Assembly (NCBI RefSeq): GCF_001577835.2
Contig: NC_029529.1
Span: 5,148,157 to 5,212,156 of the forward strand
DNA: 64,000 nucleotides
Reading direction: 5' to 3'
Origin: Coturnix japonica
Taxonomy: Eukaryota; Chordata; Aves; Galliformes; Phasianidae
How positions within the stretch are numbered: position 1 is the first letter of the stretch; each line of letters starts with the position of its first letter. The notes beneath the pieces are model-generated. The model was not told the origin of the DNA and did not search any database. It saw only the letters and a program-made list of their open reading frames with translations. Below are positions 22,801-34,800 of this stretch, piece by piece. The translations under genes and the position numbers were made by a program.

Positions 22801-25800
22801 CAGCTGGTTTAGTTGTCCTGAGCAGCAACTACACAGAGCTTTTGGACTCATAGGATGGGGAGTGTGCAAGGCTGGGCTGGATGGGTGCACAGTGAGTGTC
22901 ACTGTGGTGTCCCCTCCTGTGGGGTGCTGGTCCCCAGAGCTGGCACAGCATCACGGCTGTGCGCCAGCCTCCCTGTTGCTGGCAGTGCAGTGACGTGGCT
23001 GGAACGTGTTCCTGCTTAGCTCGCTCTCTGCCCTCACCGTAAGCAAATCTGAAGGGAGCATGCCCAGGCGAAGCTGCTTGGCATCGCACAGCCAGGTGAC
23101 GTCAGGCGGAGAGCATCGCCCATGTGCCAGGCTGCAGGCGTGGAGACTGGGAGCGGAATCTGCAGCCCGAAAGTGAAACTGTGGGGTGCAGCGGTGCTGG
23201 GAACACAGGGATGGAGCAGCATCCCACTGCCCCCCTGTCCCAGCAATGGGGGACGTGTTCTTCTGACCTTCCTGTCCCTAGTCCCTCTTGGAGCATGGTG
23301 CTGGGTTACACTCTCATGCATGGAGTGTGGGGCTGTGCTGTGCTTTGCTGTGAGGTAAAACAGGTAATGCTCAGTGTGTTACCTGTAGGGCTGGGTTAAA
23401 TAGTAAACCCAACCTCCTCATTGTGCACAAAGTGCTCCCTGCTTGCTCTGCTTATCTCGCCGAGGCACAGTCTGTACAAGGGGAATCTGCACAAAGCTGA
23501 GTCGCGTGCCTCTAGCTGCAATGTGCTCTGTCAGCCCTGTTCAGTTGCTAGGGTGCAGATTTGGGGCACTTAGGGATCAAGCCCTGAGCTGCCAGACGTT
23601 GCCTATACTGTTCTGTTTCCCTCCTTTCCCAAAACAACTCATGCACCATGCATGAATTTCTCTCTCTCTCCTCTCCAGCTCCTACAGGGAGAGGTTCAGG
23701 TTGGATACTAGGAACGATTTCTCCTCCAAAAGAGTGGTCACAAACCGGCACTGCTGCCCAGGGAGATGGTGGGGTCACCATCCTTGGAGGTGCTCCAGAG
23801 ATGTGAAGATGTGGCACTGAAGGATGTGGTCAATGGGCACAGTGGGATGGGCTGGGGCTGAGCTTGGGGATCTGAGAGGGCTTTTCCAACCATAATTATT
23901 CTGTGGTTCACGTGTTTGCTTTGCAATGTCCCCTGCCTACACAGAGCACCACAGCCATGGCAGTAGGATAGGGATGGCTCAGAGCCTCCCTCCATTCTGC
24001 TCTGCCATGTGGAGATCCGTGTTCTCATCTTCCACCTGCTCTTCTCCATCCTGGATGTAGGCATCAGCTACAGGACGGATGGATCCAAGTCCTCTAACGC
24101 TGCTCTGGGATTGTAGCATGGGGCAAGAATTGCTCCTGGCCCCTCAGGAGCTCTCTTAGCACTTTCTGAAGGAATCAGACCAATTTCCCCACTGCCTTTT
24201 GGCCAAGCAAGCTATAGCTGGAGGCAGGGGAGCCATTTGTTCCATGTCCATGGCCACATCCCATGCAAATAGAGCAGAAGAGCCCAACCTTGCAGCTGCA
24301 ATTAAGGACTGTCCTTACCTTCAGGTGCCCGGCGTGCATTTGCGCTCGCTCACACATCTGAAGGAAGTGCTTCACATTGGTCTCATCCAAAATGATGTAG
24401 ACACCCACTTTCCTCTTGAAGCCCGCATCCAGGAGGTCCTTGAAGATGTCAACATCAGTGAACATGTCCATGACCACAGCAATGACCTGCAGAGAGGAGG
24501 AGAAAGATGATTCCACACCTCACTGGTAACAGCATGTGGCATGATATACAGTGCAAACGCAGAACAGAGCTGGGATGGCAGCACTTGTGTCCCCATGCAG
24601 TGACAACGGTTTTGTCAGTGTCACAGAGCTGCCTTTGTACCTGGGATGTTTGCCATTGTGGCTGAGGTACGTCCTGCACGTGATGGAAGGATGCACCATC
24701 TGGCACTGGGAGTGGCACCAAAGGTCACCCCACACCCACAGGTTTTGTTTTCCTGCAGGTGGTATCGGGTGCAGCACAGGATGGGGCAGTGGCCCTGCAG
24801 CCATGTCTGCCTCTTCCTCCTGCACGGGGCGAACACAGCCATTAGAGATGCACTGGGGCACTGGTGTATCATTGTGCCATGCTGGGGACTCTGGTGTCCC
24901 CATCTCAGGGCATGCTGCAGGGTAACACGGGACTGAAGGGACCGGAGAGTGCTGGGTGCTTGCACAGCTGGGCACATCCAGCCTGAGCCACTCTGAGCAT
25001 CATGATGCCTTTTAATTAGTGCCACAGGAGGTGGAGAGCTCTAATTATGAAGGGAATCATACTTTAAGACGCTGCTGGCTCTTCTCTTCCTCTTCAGCAG
25101 ACGGCTGTACAAGAAGCAAAGCCATGTGTTCCCTCCCCATCCTGTGCCATCCGCTGCACTTGGGCATTTTGGTGCTGTGAAACCAAGAGGGGACCTCACA
25201 GTTCTGCCAGCCTTTATCCTGTGGGCACCTTCCTGCATTCGGCTGAATTCACTTCTATCCTCCCTGAGCGTCTCCTGATGGGCTTCACCATGAAAAGACA
25301 AGTCCTCCCCATATCAGTGGGGAAACTAAGGCAGACAAGAAGGTGATGCTGCGCCGGGGGCTTGGGATGGGTTTGGTGGCAGATGTGCTCCATCACAGAT
25401 GTTGGTGCTCTCTGTGCTGTGGTCACGTCCCTGTGTGCCTCATTCCATCTGTGGCACGCTTGTAAATCAGGGTTGATGGCAGTCACCAGCAGATGGTAAT
25501 TGCAGGACTTTCTGGAGAAACCGGCGCTGTGGGCAGAGTGATGACACTGTATCGGGGGTTCTAATGGGAATAAGTGCTTTGAAGGGGAAGGAAAGGTGAA
25601 AAGTCCTTCTGCTGCAGTGTGGGACGGTGCTTGGCAGCGTGCTTAGCAGAGGCTGGCCCCTGTTTTGGGGTGTTTTCTCACTGTGGATGAGACATTGTGG
25701 ACAGGATGGTGCGTGGCTGAGATACAGGGGACAGTAATGTCACCATATCCAAAGCCCTTTGCTGCTGCATCACGGTGGGAGGCTTGCCTACCCCTTTGCC

Positions 25801-28800
25801 ATTCATCCAGGTGGAGGAGAAGGATAGAGGACCTGGATCTAATGATGGGTGCTCCCCATGCCCCAGTGGGTGATCCTTTGCTTTGCTTTTCTTCCTGGGC
25901 TCCCAGAGCTGCTGAGATCTGCAGGACACAGTGCTGGTGCCAACACTGTGAGCAGGGCATCCCTTTGGGCACAGGGCAGGCGACGTTGGATCCTTCTGAG
26001 CCGCTTTGATGAGTGCCCAAACTGCAGGATCATGCTTTATAGAGGAAATTGCAGCTCTTTCTTAAGTCACTCTGAATCATCAGATAATAGCTTTTGGAGC
26101 ACACCATGTGGGCACTCAATAAATTAGGCAGGCACCAACGCACAATTAGAGGAAGCGTGTTGGGAAGAGGGAGAGATGGGACAAGGAACACCAATAATTG
26201 CTCTCTCTCGTCGAACCTTTCATCCAGGAACGGCAGAAGGTTTTGTAAACAGTAATTAATAGGGCCTCCCAACCTTTGCTGGAAGTTGCAGAGGGCAATT
26301 AGAGCACCACGATCCCAACTGGGAACCTCAAGCGCAGAGAGGTCAGCCTCATGGTGTCTCCATGGCTCTGTGCTGAGGTGTGTTCAGCCCCATTTCTGGT
26401 CAGAGGGAGCTGAGATGTAGTGAGGAAGAAGAGAGGAAGCTGCCCTTCCTCCCCAACAGTGCCATGAGCTGAGCAGCCCAGGGGACAGCATCAGGGGCGA
26501 TGGCCATGGGGGAAGTAATGTGCTGGGATGCCCAGCGTTGTGCTGCATTCTTGGCCACAGAACTGGGGATATGCCAGAAGAACATAGCTGTGGTGTTGGG
26601 ATCCTGCCTGTCTGCTCCCCCCTTCCTTCCCATAGTGAGGAGCAGATCGTGTGCAGCCCTGCTGCAGCTCGCCTGGATTTGTCTCTTGGCAGAGTAAAGC
26701 TCTGAACATGGCAGCACTTGGTTTTGTTTGCATGCGTTCGTGGGCTCAACCTCACCACCCAAGGCACCTCACTCAGCTGGATGGCCTTTGCTCTCCCCAC
26801 TGTGTTCACAGCCCATGTGTAGGTGTATGACAACATCTCATCCTCTGCAACAGCCACCTGGGCTCAACTGTGTGACTGTGGGTTCAGCTGTGGGGTTCTA
26901 AATGGAGTGGAAGGGTTGGGGGAGTGCATCTGCTGAACCCCAATAGTTCCTTCTTTGTTTCTCCCCCCCTCACTCCCCTGCTCCACTCACAGGGAATTGC
27001 ATCCTGGCAGCCTAGAGATGCACCCAGGGGAGGTGGGGATGGTGCCAGCCCTGACTCAGGGATGGGTGACTCACAAGATGCTGCCGGCACAGGGGAAGCA
27101 GTGAGCAAGCAGAACTGGGCAGGAGCTGCAGAGCTGAGGCAGAGGCAGCTGGAAAGAGCTGAAGATGAGACATTGTTTGTGATGGGAGAGGTCTCCTCAT
27201 CCTCCATCCCACTTGTGAGGCTGAGGCTCCAGCCCTGCCCTATCATGCCGTAAGGACGTGGCTCACCACAATGCCCTTTGGCAGGGAAACATCTCAGGTA
27301 AGAACAGAGCACCTCACTTTTGAGAGTGCCCAGTGCTGGGCTTGCTGGGATCCGTGCCTCCCAATGCATCCCAGCCCATCTCCTGGGGTCTACCTGTTTT
27401 CCTGCTGGAACACCCTGGTGTTGGCTGCGGCTCTCTCTGAACTGAATTTCTGGAGGGTTCAACCGCCATCATCATTAAATTAATGTGCACTGGTCCCGCT
27501 GTGCTTCCCTGCCAGGTCTGGGTCACTGGGAGCTCCAGTGGCCTCTGCCCATCGCTGCTGGTGGCCTTCAAGGCTCGCCACCATGTCCTCCTTCCATTGT
27601 CTTCTCGCCCATGAGATCAGCCTGACCCTATTGCTCATGCACCCCAAATTTCTGTCCTGGTTTGCTGCCATGAGGAGGAAAAGCCTCAATCCGAGCCCAG
27701 CCTGGCAAGGTGGGTTGCGGTGTTTCCCCTAACAATTTTCTCCTACAGCCAGGATAGGGCTGACACAGAGCAAAGTGCTGCTCTGCAGCTGGACTTGATT
27801 CCTACAACAGTGCAAGACCCAAAGCTTTGTTGCTTTGTCCCAGGGCTGAGTTTGGCTCCTCTGGTTCCATCCAGCCTGCTGCCGCACGCAGTTGCACTGT
27901 GCCCCAGGAAAAGCCACCATGGGGCAGCCAGGACTAATTTTTCTTCCCTATGGAGACTTCAGGATGAGTGACACGGCCATGGAAAAGGTCACGTTGCTCC
28001 CAGAGGGCATTAGACCAGACCAACAGCATCATCTTCAGCAAAAACTGATGACTGAATATTGGTTATTCTGAAGGAATACGGAAAAACCCAAATAACCGAC
28101 CTCGATGCCTCAGCCTGAGCAGAGGACAGGGACCACCTGGCTGAGCAAGACTTTGGGATCCATCCTGAGCGGCACATCCCGCAGCCATCCCCACCCCACC
28201 GGCGGCACCTCACCTTCTGAGCCTGGCAGATCATCTTCCTCACCACCTCCTTGATGTGCGTCTGGCCCTCGATGGGCGGCTGCATGTAGACGGTGGCGCG
28301 GGTCACCCCACGGTAGGCGATGGTCTCGGGCCAGCCGAGGTCCAGCTGTGGGATGGAGCGGTCGGACCTCTGCGGCCAGTACTCCAGGGATGGGGCCACG
28401 TCCTGCTCGTCCCCTTGGCTGTTGTGGTCGCCTTCGCTCCCTGCTGTGCTGCTGCCATGGGGTGGGATGTACTCAGAGCCAGGGTCATACGTCTCAAGTG
28501 TGTCCAGGATCTTCTTGAGCTCCAGCTCGGAGAGGAAGTCCCGGATGTTCTCCTTCTTCAGGACCTCATAGAAGGCATCAGGGCCGCGGGCAGCCAAAGC
28601 CTCCAGGGCCAGGCGCTGCTCCTCGCTATAGAAGAACTCAGGCTTGGACTCGCTGGACCTCCAGTTGACGTGGCTGTCATCCAGGCACTGCACCTGGGAG
28701 AAAGCCATGGCGACGGCACACGCCGCGTCCCTCCGCCAAGGGGAACTTCTCTGTCAGTAAATACGGAATCAATTCCTCCCCAGTCTTTACATAGGTGACT

Positions 28801-31800
28801 CGCTTTGCTTTGCCCTCCCCGGTTCAATGTGCAGCTGGCGACGCTGCTCCCTGCTCAGCCGGCTCCTGCCACGCTGGGCAGTGCGGGGAGGAGGATCTGG
28901 GTTCCTGCTGCGGGCAGGGCAGATCTCAGCCCCGTGCACACACACGGCCTCCTTTAGCTCCGGCTCCGTGCTCCGCTCATCCCTCAAAGCAAAACAAAAG
29001 AAAAAGCAAAACAAAAGGAAAAAAAAAGAAAAGAAACAAAGGAAAAGAAACAGCTTCACAAAGTGCGCTCAGAGCGCTTCTCGGCCCAAACATCGGCCGG
29101 ATCCCGGTTGTGCAGCAGCTCCGCGGTGCGTTCGGTGCCCGACAACGTCTCCGCCGAATTCTTCGGCATGTTCACGGGTCACTCCGGGCTGCCGCCCGCG
29201 CGCAGTGCCGGGCCGGACAGGTAACAGCAAGAAGTGAAAAGAGGAAAAGCAGAGTGATTCATCGCTCCGCCCTGCCCCACCTGCGGTCACATGCTGCCTG
29301 ACATTCCCAGCTTGGCTCGGCTATTAACTCTTTCGATGGGACCCCGAGCGCTCCTTCAGAAAATCAGCTCTGCCTGAAATCCCGTCTTTCTGTCTGTGCC
29401 TGCTGGGATTGCACTTAGTTTTGGGGTTACAAGTAGCTGTGCCCCGTGTTTGAGCCCTCCTGCTCTGCATGGAGCAGCTCTTGGGTCGGAACTGCGGGAC
29501 GGGCTCTGCTGAGTGGGGGTTTGCGGCAGGGACACGGCGCTGCACTGGCAGAGTGTGATATGAGCTGGGAGATGGATTAAAGATCCCCCCCCTGCGTTGG
29601 CCGGGCAGAGATGGAGGGGAACGTGGAGCTTTTGGGCAAAGGAGGATTTCGTGAATTGGGTTCAGATGTCAGAAAGGAAAACGCCACGGGCTGCGTCTCG
29701 ATGAGCCGCTTGGGTGCAGTTGGTCTGGATCTGCGGCCGTGTAAATGAGAGCCCAGCTTGAGTCAGCATCCTCAGGGCAAAGCAGCAAAGGGCCGCGTTC
29801 TGCAGTGAGGCGTGCAGGGAGCTGGGCACCAACCTGCACCTTTCGTCCCCTTTTATCCGTGTAGGGCTTTCTCTCCTTGTCCTCTCCCAGCTCCTCCTGG
29901 AGGAGGTTCAGGTGGGATGTTAGGGACAATTTCTTCTCCCAGAGAGCAATCAGACACTGGTACATCTGCCCGGGAATTGGTGAGGTCACCATCCCAGTGC
30001 TCCAGAACTGTGGAGATGTGGCACTGAGGGATGCAGTCAATGGACACGGTGGGGATGGGGATCTTGGAGGTCTTTTCCAACCTGAGTCTCTCTGTGATGT
30101 ACTCAGCCCCACCTGCCCTGTGCTCACGTGGTGGTCATTGTGCAAGGAGATCTGCAGCCTCTTTAGAGGGGTGTGTGTGTGTGATTAGGATTTATTGCCT
30201 GGTGGAACTGATGGATGAGGAAAACAGTGTCACATTGGGACCATGCTGTGACAGCTGCCTTCGAGGCGCAGTGCTGCAGCTGTGCTTTTCCTCCTCTCTT
30301 CCTTACATCTCTCTCCTGGCTGCCTTTACTGACAACATTGCAGTGAGCTCAGGGGTGGATGAACTTGTTATTTGATGTATTTTTCCTGCATATCCAGCCT
30401 GCTCCTCTGATTTCCCCATTGCAGGAAGAGAGCCAGCAGACCTTCACTGTCTGCCTCTTGGAGGGAGGGGTCACTGTGGCTGAACATCAGTCCCCATTGT
30501 CCCCATGTCCCCCTTCCCTTGGCCAAGCAGAGCCATCCCATATTCCAGCTGTGCCGTCCCAGCACCCCTGCAGCCCTACAGCCCACACCAGGCTTCTCCT
30601 GGCCACGGTGGGAGGCAATAATTACAAGCTCCTAATTAATTTCCCACCTCCATCTAATGATGAAGCAGGGTGTGACGCTGTGCTGTGCTGCCTGAGCTCT
30701 GCTGGGGTGCACCAAGGGGTGCTCAGTTGGGGTGCAGCACTCAGACACTGCTCTGCCCTCGGGAGCATCCTCCAGCCTTACAGGTCTGTGGGTATTTGCA
30801 TGGAGCCACACACAACATGGTGCTTTGGAGAAGGGGAAACTGAGGCACAGAGCTGTGATGGCAGCGTTACTCAGAGCCCTGGCGCTGTCTTTCACCCTGG
30901 GGAAAAGTGGAAAAGCAGCTGCCAGCCCCACTCCTGCTGTGCCTGGCCTGCTTTGTGCTGTGGTAGGTATTGCAAAGCCAAGGGAACCCAGATCCTGCTC
31001 CTTTTGCAGGGCTTTTGGTGCACATTCTGGTGTATGGTGGGGACTGTGGGGTCTACACCCCAAAGAAGAACAGTGGGGACAGAAGGGGTGCACACACCCC
31101 ATGGGAAATCCTTTGTGCTGCATCATTTCCTGCCCTCCCTATGACTCCAGTTGTGCATAGGGGTGCCCACGCCGGTCCCTGTGCTGCTCAGGATAAAGAT
31201 GCTGAGCTGAGAGCCAGCCAGGACATCAATATTTATACTTGCCATTAATTTCCATCCATTTCAATATTTTATGAGCCTAACAATGAAATAGGGCTCAGCG
31301 CCCATTGAGGCGCGTAAGTAATTGGGCGTTGACTGTCCTGAAGTGCTGCCAGGTGTGTTGTGGGGAGCGGTGGGTGCAGAGGCGATGGCCCCAATGGTGC
31401 ACAGAACCATTTGCCCCCCGAGGTCCCATCAGGGCTCTGGGGTCACCCTAGGGGTGGGGGCTGTTGTGGGATTTAGAGTGGTCAGGGCCTTGTGGTGTGA
31501 GAACCAACACAGTTAATGGCACTTGGGAAGGTTGGGTGATGCTGGAGGATGCAGACTCACTCCAGGACCTTCCCCTGCCTCTGTCCCCCAGATGCCGTGG
31601 CCTGCGTTGACCCCGAGGAGTGCACCCATGTGTGTGGGGCTGCAGTGGGCTGCTCCAACATCGCCTACCCCAAGCTGGTGGTGGAGCTGATGCCCAGCGG
31701 TAAGGTTGTGCTCTGTCTGCAGCCAGGCCCTGCTGTACTTGTGGCTGTTGGTGTCCTATCTTGGCCATCAAAGGGTTGCTTAGGGGGCTTTGGGCCATGC

Positions 31801-34800
31801 AGCCCTATCCCCAGTGACCCCCAGAAGTGAGTCTGGGGGCTGTGGGTTGTCCTATGGGGCTGCTAGGTGTCTACAAATCCTAATCTATGGGTGTGCAGAG
31901 CAGGATGTGTTTCCTTTGGGACACTGGAGACATCCATCCTGCTGTCCCCAGCAGCAGCCTGATGGTCCCTCTCCTCCCCAGGGCTGCGGGGTCTGATGAT
32001 TGCAGTGATGATGGCTGCACTCATGTCCTCCCTCACCTCCATCTTCAACAGCTGCAGTACTCTCTTCACCATGGACATCTGGAGGAGGATGAGGCCAGGG
32101 GCCAGTGAACGTGAGCTGCTCCTGGTGGGCAGGTAGGGAGCGAGTGTTTGGGGGACAATGAGGGTTTTGGAGAGACTGGCAGGGCCAGTCCAGCCCTGTG
32201 TGATCTCCTTTGGAGTCTGGGTGCTCAGCACCAAAGTGCTGTGGTTGCAGAAAGAAAACAAAACCCTTGGAGTTTTTTATAGATGAAAGTGCTGGAAATG
32301 CAGATGAAGCTCATGAAGTGTTTCGGAGGGGCTGAGCTGTGCCCTCCAAACAAGCTCAGGGGGGTGGGCTGGGCTGCTGCCCCACGTTGCTATGGGGCAG
32401 AGGGTGGCAGAGCCCCGGTGTGTGCCCCAGGGGTGGCAAGTGCTGGCCCCCAGCCTGGTGCCGCAGTGTGGTTCTGTGCTGTGCCTGGGGCAGCACACTC
32501 AGCTCTGGAGCATGGCCCAGCACGGTGCTGTGCTATAGGGACAATGACAGGGAGGAAATCTGGGTCAGGGCTCCATCTGGGCTGGGCTGAGGCTGTGAGG
32601 AGGCTCTGCCGGCCCTGCTGGTCTGGGTGACTGCAGGAGGGTGATTTTTGGCACCCTCTGTTGCTGGGGGTGGGAAGATGATGGGTGTTGATCAGTCTAC
32701 TGGTGGGCGCAGGAACTGGATGCTAAGCCTATAAAAATGGCTATAATAATACAGGAGTGTTTTTGGGAGGATGGCAGATGGGTGTTTGCAATGGGCTTTG
32801 CCTGCCCAGGGCAGGAATTGCTGCTGCAATCGATCACGGGTGATAAATCAGGGCAGGGGGCAACGTGTGCATGGACCTATGGCTATGCTGAGTCAGCACC
32901 CGTGGGGTGGCACATGGGGACAGGGATGGAGGTGCCATGTGTCACCACAGATGGTCCTGGGATCGCTCCACGTTTCTCCAGCTGTTTTCCCAGGCTGAAC
33001 AACACTGGGATGGGCACATCTGTAAACAGCTCCCACGCTTCCAGAGAAGCTTGGCAATAGCTTTCCATGGGTATTGAGGAGATAGCTGGGTGCCAACCGG
33101 GAGCATAGCAAAGGAGGAATGTTACAGGGAGGAAAAAATGCTGATGGGAGCTGCAAGGACCAGCATGGGGACATAGGAAAGTTCCCATCCCCAACCTGGC
33201 CCTATGGCACTTGCAGATGGAGTATGCCCCATTCAGTTCTGTGTAGAGTAAGGGATTGGTTTGGCCTTTGCCTGGAGCATCTCCAAAATACGTGCTCATG
33301 CTGTAAAAACAAGGTGAAAGTATTGGGATCCTGCTGGGAAAGCTTCACCGTGCTTCCATGGGTGCTGTAGGGCTGTGGGGTAGTGCTGCCCATTCCCAGA
33401 GGGGCTCAGAGGGGCTCTCTGTAGGGACCCAGTGTTGTCTGCAGCAGGCGGAGGGCTGGAGCATCCACCCATGTGGTGCTGCTCGAGGGGGTGGGAGCTG
33501 CTCCTAATTCCCTGGATCTGGGCATTTCTCCCCACACCACGGCAGTGTCACCCAACTGGAAATCCCCACTTGTGTTTTTCACTCAGTGCCAGCCCCACAT
33601 CCCACACTTGTCCTGTGCCCTCCCAGCATCAGCAGTGCCATAGGGCCGCTCCCACAGGGGTTTTTTTCCTGCTCCATGGGTCAGGGTGTGCACTTTGTGC
33701 TTCCTCTTTCCATAGAATCAGGCTGGTGACCTCAGAGGGCGGCTGTGCCTGGGGAGGTGCTTTCATGGTTTATTCTTTCTCGCTTTTTCTCTTTACAAAA
33801 TACTTCTGCTTTTCGAAATGAGCAGACGGAGATTTGGGTAATTCTGCGAAGCTGCCCGCTGTCAACACGCGGCACTGAGCTATAAATACGGCCGTGCTGA
33901 GCTGCTCTCCTGCACTGGGTACCAGCTCCTGGCTGCCTCCATCGCTGCTGAGCTGATGGTTCTGTGCTTTTGGGATCTGTGCTGTCCGTGCTCAGACTGA
34001 GCCCAAAACCTGGGGTTTGGCAATGCTTCCTGTTTGGGGATTGGGACACCTGGGGACACCTCGAGGGTGTGGAGGTAATGAGAGCATCACCAGCAGAGCC
34101 AAAATTTGCACCTGGGGCTTTTCATAGTGCTTCCCCATGAGGTGCCAACCAGCAGCCCCCAGTGCTCTGGGATGGAGCCGGCACTGCTGTAATTACTGCA
34201 CCTTGTGCAGGTTTGGTGAGACGGGGACTGCAGGTTGTGGCTCTGCGTTTGAGGTGACATTTCCATAAGAGCCTAAGGGATGTTCAAGGCTCCATCCTGA
34301 GCCCCCAGAACCATGGCTTGGGGTCAGCCCCAATGGGATCGTGCCCTGGTGGTGATACCCTTCCCTGGCTGCAGCCGGTGGGCAGGGAGGGAGTTAGCTG
34401 GGGAGGGCTCTAGAAGTACAGTGACATGAAACAACCTCAGCCCCAGGCATGTCTGAGCTGAACCCAGACAGCACACCATGATGTCTGCTACTGCGACAGG
34501 AGAGAAACCACACAGGGCAGGAATGTCCTTCCCAGCCCTGGGGGTGCCCCTGCACTGGGCATCCTCCTGTTGCCCTCAGGGTTATGCCCACCTGCTGCAC
34601 TGCTGGTCCCAGCCCGTGCCATGGGGCAGCGAGGTGCTCTGTGGTGTGGGTGGGATGTGGGTGGGGATGTCACCGTGCACTGCTGCTCACAGGGTGATGA
34701 CGGTGCTGCTGGTGGCCCTCAGCGTGGTGTGGATCCCCATCTTGCAGAGCTCCAGCGGTGGGCAGCTCTACATCTACATCCAGGCTGTCACCAGTTACCT

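Larger units (their letters stand above)
17284..31591 (+). other. SLC5A10 intron 9 hosting FAM83G
   Basis: This is the longest intron in the window. Apart from four FAM83G exons on the - strand and several CR1 copies, it contains AT-rich patches near 25005-25060, 26018-26300, 30611-30662 and 31195-31320, and a CpG-rich segment just upstream of FAM83G. No further exon is seen. Confidence 0.6.

Noticed and set aside
28256-28798. 180-codon + strand frame
   Set aside because: It is the antisense shadow of FAM83G exon 1.
28988-29053. A-rich tract considered as a retroposon tail
   Set aside because: No LINE or SINE body or target-site duplication is visible beside it, so it is called simple sequence.
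30359-31144. 261-codon + strand frame in SLC5A10 intron 9
   Set aside because: It has no family resemblance and runs through sequence with no codon pattern and no splice context.
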